Positions 1-4,073 of a stretch of 5,848 nt of DNA are shown here, piece by piece. Positions within the stretch are counted from its first letter, which is position 1. The number at the start of each line of letters is the position of its first letter. The position numbers and the translations under genes were made by a program. This stretch comes from Clostridiaceae bacterium (GTDB taxonomy: Bacteria; Bacillota; Clostridia; Oscillospirales; Acutalibacteraceae), in assembly GCA_016292705.1 (NCBI GenBank), contig JAEDHZ010000108.1, positions 1 through 5,848 on the forward strand. Direction: 5' to 3'. The notes under the pieces were generated by a model. It was given only the letters and a program-made list of their open reading frames with translations. It did no database searches and was not told the origin of the DNA.

Positions 1-512
1 CCTGCCGTGTATTTAAATGTGAGAGATGTGCCTCTGACGGCGGTAAAAGGCTCCCATTCCTTGGTCTTTTCGTTGTAAAGGCTTACGGCATAGTCCTTTG
101 TGCCTGCGGCTTTGCTCCATTGGACGGTGACCATGTCGCCTTTGAAGCTGACCTTTTTGAGCTTCGGATCCTTTGGGAGCGTAACTACTGTCAGAATATT
201 GGTTGCGCTGTTTTTGATATACTTTGAGTTTTTGTCAACGGCCTCAACATAGAAATAGTATGCGCTGCCGGGAGTTCTTCCCTTGGTGGTGAAAGAGGTT
301 CCCTTTGTCTGTTCCATGAACTCATAATTTCCGAAAACATATTCGTAAATGTTGTATGCCGCTGCTCCCTTGACCTTGTCCCACTTGAGGGTAAAGGCTT
401 CAGAGGTCACATTTTCCGCTCTGAGGGCGGGACGGTTTGCTGCAGCGGTGCCGAGTTGAAAAACGCCCAGGAGCATGAGAAGCGCCGCAAAAAGTGAAAC
501 TGCTTTTTTCAT
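1..512 (-). CDS. Secreted protein with fibronectin type III-like modules (C-terminus outside window)
   Basis: Reading the minus strand from the ATG at 512 gives 170 uninterrupted codons that run off the left edge. Residues 1-25 form a Sec signal peptide: MKK, then a hydrophobic core ending in GTAAA, with likely cleavage near residue 25. Residues about 27-112 look like one fibronectin type III-type beta-sandwich: a Trp in strand B (W44, in LKWDKVKGAAAY), then Y53/Y56, and a YYFYVEAVD segment at 85-93. A second module starts about residue 116 (W132, Y141) and is cut. FnIII modules in clostridial extracellular proteins are usually spacers or binding modules attached to enzymes or surface anchors, so the main domain may lie beyond the edge. 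An AGAGGAG ribosome site (complement of 521-527) sits 8 nt before the start and supports it. The gene is divergent from the regulator-ABC operon. The FnIII call rests on pattern only; another Ig-like fold is possible. Confidence 0.8.
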   Translation of the reverse strand, partial: MKKAVSLFAALLMLLGVFQLGTAAANRPALRAENVTSEAFTLKWDKVKGAAAYNIYEYVFGNYEFMEQTKGTSFTTKGRTPGSAYYFYVEAVDKNSKYIKNSATNILTVVTLPKDPKLKKVSFKGDMVTVQWSKAAGTKDYAVSLYNEKTKEWEPFTAVRGTSLTFKYTA

Positions 513-554
513 AAGTATTTCTCCTCTGTTTATGATGAGTTTTGTGCCATTAAT

Positions 555-583
555 ATTGTATACGCTTTTCGGCTTCAAGTCAA
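555..583 (-). promoter_or_regulatory. Sigma-A-type promoter of the divergent FnIII-like gene
   Basis: On the minus strand TTGACT (complement of 578-583) and TACAAT (complement of 555-560) are separated by 17 nt, the optimal spacing. The expected start is near 548, leaving a leader of about 35 nt before the ATG at 512. The palindrome GTATAC (558-563) overlaps the -10 element and resembles the half-sites near the opposite promoter. Confidence 0.75.
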
Positions 584-623
584 TATATACAAAGCCTTGA
601 ACCGGAAAAGTCTGAAAAAATTC

Positions 624-651
624 TTGACAAATCCGGAAATAAATGTATAAT
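624..651 (+). promoter_or_regulatory. Sigma-A-type promoter of the regulator-ABC operon
   Basis: Perfect consensus TTGACA (624-629) and TATAAT (646-651) with a 16-nt spacer. The predicted start is near 658. This would be a strong promoter if unregulated, which fits with the operator-like repeats lying over its -10 and start site. The two divergent -35 boxes are 40 bp apart. Confidence 0.85.
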
Positions 652-669
652 TAGTTATACAAGTTATAC
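645..669 (+). repeat. Operator-like repeats over the -10 and start site of the regulator gene
   Basis: GTATAATTAGTTATAC (645-660) is an inverted repeat: GTATAA, 4-nt centre, TTATAC. The right half is repeated directly as AGTTATAC at 653-660 and 662-669, a 9-bp step. The block covers the -10 box and the predicted start, where a bound protein would block transcription. Autorepression by the AbrB-like protein encoded just downstream is the natural inference, since many SpoVT/AbrB-fold regulators and antitoxins repress their own promoters. The sequence alone does not show what binds. Confidence 0.55.
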
Positions 670-687
670 TTTTAGGAGGAATATCAC

Positions 688-918
688 ATGTCAGACAAGA
701 TGCCGAAAGGAAAATTCATCAGCACCGTCAAGGTTGGAGAAAAGGGGCAGATTGTTATTCCCAAGCCTGCAAGGGATATGTTTTCGATAAAGCCGGGCGA
801 CACTGTTCTGCTCCTCGCCGATGAGGACAGGGGAATTGCCATTGTTTCAAACGATGTATACATGGATTTTGCCGAGGCGATTTTTGCCGCCCAGGAAAGA
901 AAGGATGACGAAAAATGA
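688..918 (+). CDS. SpoVT/AbrB-fold (MazE-like) DNA-binding regulator
   Basis: This 76-residue protein carries the short swapped-hairpin AbrB/MazE/SpoVT DNA-binding domain at about residues 13-53. The diagnostic run is VKVGEKGQIVIPKPARDMF followed by IKPGDTVLLLADEDRGIAIV: the conserved K/R-GQ-I-IPK-R core and the PGD turn. Proteins of this fold bind DNA as dimers or tetramers. The last 23 or so residues form a charged, probably helical tail with no recognised domain. The start is fixed by AGGAGG (674-679) 8 nt upstream; the second Met at residue 5 lacks such a site. The stop codon overlaps the ABC ATPase start (ATGA), so it is the first gene of a translationally coupled operon and most likely the operon's own regulator. 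No toxin gene is adjacent, so an antitoxin role is unlikely. The fold is confident; the regulatory target is inferred. Confidence 0.9.
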   Translation: MSDKMPKGKFISTVKVGEKGQIVIPKPARDMFSIKPGDTVLLLADEDRGIAIVSNDVYMDFAEAIFAAQERKDDEK

Positions 919-1646
919 ACTCAATTGAGCTGAAAGAGCTTTCAAAGCAATTCGGAAGCCGGACAGCTGTGGATAAGCTCACGCTCTCCGTTGAGCAAGG
1001 AACGGTTTTCGGTCTGCTTGGTCAGAACGGCGCCGGAAAAACAACAACAATAAAAATGCTCTGCGGTCTGCTTTCTCCCTGCGGCGGTGACGCTCTGATT
1101 GAGGGAATAAGCGTAACTTCCAAGCCTCAGGAGGTTAAAAAGCTTGTTGCCGTTTCGCCGCAGGAGACCGCAGTTGCAAAAAATCTGACTGTTTTTGAAA
1201 ACCTTGAATTTGTTGCGGAAATTTACGGCGCAAACAAGAGCACAGCAAAGGAGAAGGCGCAAGAAATGCTCCTTCGCTTCGGTCTTGCCGACCGGGCAAA
1301 GGACAAGGCAAAGTCTCTGTCCGGCGGAATGGCCCGGAAGCTTTCAATTGCAATGGCGCTCATCTCAAAGCCGAAAGTGCTTTTTCTTGATGAGCCCACC
1401 CTCGGCCTTGATGTAAGGGCACGCCGTGAACTCTGGAATGTTATCGGGGAACTGAACGGAAAAATGACCGTTGTTCTCACAACGCATTACCTTGAAGAAG
1501 CTCAGGCTCTCTGCAACAAGATAGCAATTATGAGTTGCGGTTTGCTTCGTGCGCTCGGCACGGCAGAGGAAATTATAAAGCAGAGCAATACCGATAATTT
1601 TGAAGATGCGTTTTTGTTCTTCACCGAAAAGGAGGAGGAAAAATGA
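915..1646 (+). CDS. ABC transporter ATP-binding protein (DrrA/CcmA-like, ABC-2 type)
   Basis: This complete 243-residue nucleotide-binding domain hydrolyses ATP at the inner membrane face to power the permease encoded next. Every functional motif is present: Walker A GQNGAGKT (36-43), Q-loop Q83, signature LSGGM (135-139), Walker B VLFLDEP (155-161), D-loop GLD (164-166) and switch H191. The context around the signature, with TLGLDVRARRELW, resembles the drug-export/DrrA and NatA-type ATPases rather than importers. The C-terminus, with an EDAFLFFTE segment, matches the usual end of this family, so the gene looks full length. Its ATG overlaps the regulator stop by 4 nt and only a weak AAGGA (901-905) precedes it, so translation is probably coupled to the upstream gene. 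Its own TGA overlaps the permease ATG. Substrate cannot be read from an ATPase; export of a peptide, lipid, drug or ion are all open. Confidence 0.95.
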   Translation: MNSIELKELSKQFGSRTAVDKLTLSVEQGTVFGLLGQNGAGKTTTIKMLCGLLSPCGGDALIEGISVTSKPQEVKKLVAVSPQETAVAKNLTVFENLEFVAEIYGANKSTAKEKAQEMLLRFGLADRAKDKAKSLSGGMARKLSIAMALISKPKVLFLDEPTLGLDVRARRELWNVIGELNGKMTVVLTTHYLEEAQALCNKIAIMSCGLLRALGTAEEIIKQSNTDNFEDAFLFFTEKEEEK

Positions 1647-2374
1647 GAGCTTTAACTTTTTCAAAAAGAAACTTCAAGGAAATCCTGCGTGATCCGCTTT
1701 CGCTCGTCTTCGGGGTCGGTTTCCCCGTGGTTCTGATGACTGCAATGCACCTTCTTTCAAAAAGCATTGAGTCAATGCCGGACTTTTTTTCAATTTCCTC
1801 CCTCGCTCCGGGAATGGTGGTCTTCGGGCTTTCGTTTTTGTCCATCTTCCTTGGAATACTCATTTCAGGCGACAGGGAAACGGCGTTTTTGTCACGGCTT
1901 TTTGCCTCCCCGCTCACTGCGTCGGATTTCCTCTTCGGCTACAGTCTTCCGTGTGTCGGGGTGGGTGTTGTCCAGAGTGCGGTAAGCTTCTGCTTTGCGT
2001 GTCTGCTCGGCTTCATGCCGAGCTGGAAAATGCTTTTGTGCATGCTTGTCCTTGCAGCGGATTCGCTTTTATACATAAGCCTCGGCATATTGAGCGGTAC
2101 ACTTTTTACTCAGAATACAATGAGCGCATTCAACACAATTATCGTCAACCTTTCGGCGTGGATGTCCGGAACATGGTTTGACCTTGGCATGATTAAAGGC
2201 GGCTTTAAAACGGTATGCGAGGTTCTGCCGTTTTACCATGCGGTTGAGGCGGTCAAAAATACGCTCGGCGGCGATTCAAAAGCGGTTTTCTTCAACCTTG
2301 CGGTTGTTCTTGTCTATAGCACCGTGATTTTCATTGTTGCCGGAATACTGTTCAAAAAGAAGATGAAGGGCTGA
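1643..2374 (+). CDS. ABC-2 type transporter permease
   Basis: This 243-residue integral membrane protein is the size of a typical ABC-2 half-permease, and about six hydrophobic segments can be seen: roughly 19-38, 54-75, 98-124, 129-155, 160-179 and 214-237. The short amphipathic start ending in LRDP (15-18) is the usual entry of this family, and the loop RLFASPLTASDFLFGY (85-100) after the second segment is its conserved cytoplasmic signature-like stretch. LPFYHAVEAVKN (195-206) precedes the last helix, and the protein ends in a basic KKKMKG tail. It should dimerise and pair with two copies of the upstream ATPase. Overlapping AGGAGG sites (1630-1638) sit just upstream of the ATG, which overlaps the ATPase stop by 4 nt. 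No second permease gene follows, which suggests a homodimeric exporter. The substrate is unknown. Confidence 0.92.
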   Translation: MRALTFSKRNFKEILRDPLSLVFGVGFPVVLMTAMHLLSKSIESMPDFFSISSLAPGMVVFGLSFLSIFLGILISGDRETAFLSRLFASPLTASDFLFGYSLPCVGVGVVQSAVSFCFACLLGFMPSWKMLLCMLVLAADSLLYISLGILSGTLFTQNTMSAFNTIIVNLSAWMSGTWFDLGMIKGGFKTVCEVLPFYHAVEAVKNTLGGDSKAVFFNLAVVLVYSTVIFIVAGILFKKKMKG

Positions 2375-2404
2375 GTCTGCGATTGCGTGAAACTTTTGAA
2401 AATC

Positions 2405-2448
2405 AGCCGGATTACCTTTTAAATGTTGTTGACATCCGTCGGCTTTTT
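2405..2448 (+). terminator. Weak possible intrinsic terminator after the ABC operon
   Basis: AGCCG (2405-2409) can pair with CGGCT (2440-2444) and GAT (2410-2412) with ATC (2434-2436), with a 3-nt bulge, a 21-nt loop and five Ts (2444-2448). The large loop and short stem make it weak, and the right arm lies inside the promoter of the next gene. The ABC operon may therefore read through into the hydrolase gene. Confidence 0.3.
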
Positions 2449-2456
2449 GATATAAT
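2429..2456 (+). promoter_or_regulatory. Perfect-consensus promoter of the GH5 gene
   Basis: TTGACA (2429-2434) and TATAAT (2451-2456) are separated by 16 nt, the same arrangement as the regulator operon promoter at 624-651. The expected start is near 2463, giving a leader of about 40 nt. The hydrolase gene thus has its own transcription unit although it lies only 128 bp after the permease gene. Confidence 0.85.
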
Positions 2457-2459
2457 GTT

Positions 2460-2486
2460 CTTACCAATCAGGCTTTTCCTGGTAAG
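2460..2486 (+). repeat. Inverted repeat at the GH5 transcription start
   Basis: CTTACCA (2460-2466) and TGGTAAG (2480-2486) are perfect 7-bp inverted repeats around a 13-nt centre; a smaller alternative hairpin CAGG/CCTG (2469-2472, 2478-2481) competes for the same bases. The element spans the predicted start (about 2463) and ends 2 nt before the AAGGAG ribosome site (2489-2494). It could be an operator bound by a repressor, or a 5' hairpin that stabilises the mRNA or affects ribosome access. Because the left arm straddles +1, a DNA operator seems slightly more likely. Confidence 0.55.
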
Positions 2487-2502
2487 ATAAGGAGACAAAA
2501 CG

Positions 2503-3792
2503 ATGAAAAAAGCTTTCAAAAAATCACTTTCCCTTTTCCTTGCCGTACTGATGATTTTCTCTGTCGGTTCATTTGCTCTTGCAGAGGATTCGGCGCCGGC
2601 GCAGGAAAAGGCAACCACCGGCTTTACCGATGAGGACTTTCTCACCGCAAAGGGAATGAAAGTTTTCAACAAAAGGGGCGAGGAAGTTCAGCTCAAGGGC
2701 GTCAACCTCGGTTCGTGGCTTATCTGGGAAGACTGGCTCTCTCCGTATGACGGTGTTGAACCCAACAAAGACGGTGTGACCGATCATATGCAGGTTTTCG
2801 ACAAACTCACCGAGCGCTTCGGCGAGGAAAAGGCCTATGAGCTGATGAACACATATATGGACAACTGGATTACCGAATATGACCTTGATCAGATCAAGGC
2901 GCTCGGCTTCAACGCTGTTCGTGTTCCGTTCTGGTATCGCAACTTCTACTATGATGACAACGGAAGAAAGATTCTTGATAAAAACGGAAACTGGGATTTT
3001 TCCCGTCTCGACTGGGTTGTTGAGGAATGTTCAAAGAGGGGAATCTATGTTGTTCTTGACATGCACGGCGCAGTCGGATATCAGAGCGACGCTCCCCATA
3101 ACGGAAAGCTTGACAGCTGCCATCTTTACGACAAAACCGAGCAGGGCGAAAAATACCGCAAGCTCACCGCCGAGCTCTGGACAGCCATTGCCGAGCGGTT
3201 CAGGGGCAATCCTGCCGTTGCAATGTATGACCTGCTCAACGAGCCGGGCTGTGAGGTTGAAAAGCCGGGTATCACAAGAAGAATCAATAACGAAAAAATG
3301 TACTCCATTCTTTACGATGCAGTCCGTGCCGCTGACCCGGAGCACATTATCACCCTTGAGTGCATCTGGACTGCCGCCGCTCTTCCCCACGCATGGGTAA
3401 AGGGTTGGAAGAATGTTGTTTATCAGGTTCACTTCTATCAGAATTCCGACTTCATCTTCACCGCTTTTTGCCTGCTCACAAGGTTATATCACTACGGAAC
3501 TCCGCTCATGATGGGTGAGTTTTATCCGCTTCAGAAAACCACATGGAAAAACTGTTTCAAGACGCTCAATAAGCTTGACTTTGGTTGGTTCCTCTGGACA
3601 TATAAGGCCGCAGGTCATGGAATGTGGGGTTCGGATTGGTGCCTCTTCGGAATGAATGACGGCTTTGAACGGGCAAATGTCAGCGAGGACTCCTTTGAGG
3701 AAATTGCACGCAAATGGGGTGCCTGCCTGCAGACAAAGGACAATTTCCAAAATACCGGACACTACGAAAAGAATGTAAAAGACTATCTTTAA
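2503..3792 (+). CDS. Secreted glycoside hydrolase family 5 (beta-glucanase/cellulase-like)
   Basis: This 429-residue exported enzyme should hydrolyse beta-linked glycans by the retaining mechanism of clan GH-A. Residues 1-27 are a Sec signal peptide ending in ALA before EDS. The TIM-barrel domain fills about residues 45-410. All eight residues usually conserved in GH5 can be assigned: R140 (NAVRVPFWY), H188 (LDMHGA), N246-E247 (DLLNEPG, acid/base), H310 and Y312 (QVHFY), E339 (MMGEFYP, nucleophile) and W365 (FLWTYK). The opening GVNLGSWLIWEDW (66-78) and the LDMHGAVGYQS loop resemble the beta-1,3-exoglucanase-type branch (GH5_9-like) more than classical cellulases, but subfamily and substrate are not settled. 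No carbohydrate-binding module, dockerin, LPXTG or S-layer domain is seen, so it should be free in the medium. AAGGAG (2489-2494) 8 nt upstream fixes the start. A strong terminator follows, so the gene is monocistronic apart from possible read-through from the ABC operon. Confidence 0.93.
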   Translation: MKKAFKKSLSLFLAVLMIFSVGSFALAEDSAPAQEKATTGFTDEDFLTAKGMKVFNKRGEEVQLKGVNLGSWLIWEDWLSPYDGVEPNKDGVTDHMQVFDKLTERFGEEKAYELMNTYMDNWITEYDLDQIKALGFNAVRVPFWYRNFYYDDNGRKILDKNGNWDFSRLDWVVEECSKRGIYVVLDMHGAVGYQSDAPHNGKLDSCHLYDKTEQGEKYRKLTAELWTAIAERFRGNPAVAMYDLLNEPGCEVEKPGITRRINNEKMYSILYDAVRAADPEHIITLECIWTAAALPHAWVKGWKNVVYQVHFYQNSDFIFTAFCLLTRLYHYGTPLMMGEFYPLQKTTWKNCFKTLNKLDFGWFLWTYKAAGHGMWGSDWCLFGMNDGFERANVSEDSFEEIARKWGACLQTKDNFQNTGHYEKNVKDYL

Positions 3793-3808
3793 TACTTTCA
3801 GTTTATTC

Positions 3809-3843
3809 TTCCGCAGCGGAGCAATCCTCCCTGCGGAATTTTT
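3809..3843 (+). terminator. Strong intrinsic terminator after the GH5 gene
   Basis: TTCCGCAG (3809-3816) pairs perfectly with CTGCGGAA (3831-3838). After a single bulged C, GGAG (3818-3821) pairs with CTCC (3827-3830) around the 5-nt loop CAATC. Five Ts (3839-3843) follow directly. It lies 17 nt after the stop codon. Confidence 0.93.
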
Positions 3844-3892
3844 CTGTTTTGTTTTCCGTATCCATAATCTGACAATATTTCAACGCAATTGT

Positions 3893-3920
3893 AAATATTG
3901 TTGATCAATTAACAATTTTT
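3893..3920. repeat. AT-rich dyad upstream of the 4074 gene
   Basis: ATTGTT (3897-3902) and AACAAT (3911-3916) are inverted around an 8-nt centre; the symmetry extends outwards through AAA/TTT with one mismatch. The self-complementary TTGATCAA (3901-3908) sits inside. It lies about 32 bp upstream of the -35 box, so it could be an activator site, a distal operator, or simply an AT-rich UP-like element. A related dyad lies over the -35 box at 3949-3963. Confidence 0.4.
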
Positions 3921-3948
3921 AAAATATTTTGGTTCTTTTATCCGTGTT

Positions 3949-3963
3949 TTGTTGACTAAACAA
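3949..3963. repeat. TTGTT/AACAA dyad over the -35 box
   Basis: TTGTT (3949-3953) and AACAA (3959-3963) are perfect inverted repeats around GACTA and contain the whole -35 element. The same half-sites occur in the dyad at 3893-3920 with an 8-nt centre. Two similar sites, one upstream and one on the -35, fit binding of one regulator at both, but the half-sites are short and AT-rich. Confidence 0.4.
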
Positions 3964-3981
3964 TCAGAAATGTTGTATTAT
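3952..3981 (+). promoter_or_regulatory. Sigma-A-type promoter of the 4074 gene
   Basis: TTGACT (3952-3957) and TATTAT (3976-3981) with an 18-nt spacer, a slightly weaker match than the other promoters in the window. The expected start is near 3988, giving a leader of about 85 nt, the longest seen here. It follows a strong terminator, so this gene depends on its own promoter. Confidence 0.7.
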
Positions 3982-4024
3982 GACACTGTGGGCAGCGGTC
4001 AAAAGACGCTGTCAGCTCAGTGTC
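3982..4024 (+). promoter_or_regulatory. Nested inverted repeat in the leader of the 4074 gene
   Basis: The outer arms GACACTG (3982-3988) and CAGTGTC (4018-4024) are perfect 7-bp complements. Inside, GCAGCG (3992-3997) pairs with CGCTGT (4007-4012), one G-U pair included, around a 9-nt loop. The left outer arm starts directly after the -10 box, so at the predicted start near 3988 mostly the inner hairpin would be transcribed. The outer symmetry may therefore act as DNA, like the repeat at 2460-2486. A further weak pairing GTCGG/CCGGC lies downstream (about 4022-4043). It does not match a riboswitch class that I recognise. Confidence 0.5.
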
Positions 4025-4059
4025 GGAAAGGAAACTCCCCGGCGCAAAATTTTCTATAT

Positions 4060-4065
4060 AGGAGG
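4060..4065 (+). promoter_or_regulatory. Ribosome binding site that decides the 4074 start
   Basis: AGGAGG lies 8 nt before the ATG at 4074 but only 2 nt before the in-frame ATG at 4068. The normal spacing and the MKK signal peptide start favour 4074. Confidence 0.85.
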
Positions 4066-4073
4066 CAATGTGT

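Noticed and set aside
688..918. MazE-like antitoxin of a toxin-antitoxin pair
   Set aside because: No toxin gene is adjacent; the protein is coupled by overlap to an ABC ATPase gene, so a transcription regulator role fits better.
2879..3400. 173-codon open frame in another plus frame inside the GH5 gene
   Set aside because: The overlapping frame encodes an intact GH5 catalytic domain with all active-site residues; this frame has a low-complexity Ser/Thr/Arg-rich product typical of a shadow.
3982..4060. Cyclic di-GMP (GEMM-I) riboswitch, suggested by the GACGC word at 4005-4009 and nearby GGAAA
   Set aside because: The conserved GGCAAACC-type segment, tetraloop-receptor arrangement and second stem of that class are not present.
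4068..4070. Alternative in-frame ATG for the right-end gene
   Set aside because: It is only 2 nt from the AGGAGG ribosome site; the ATG at 4074 has the normal 8-nt spacing.
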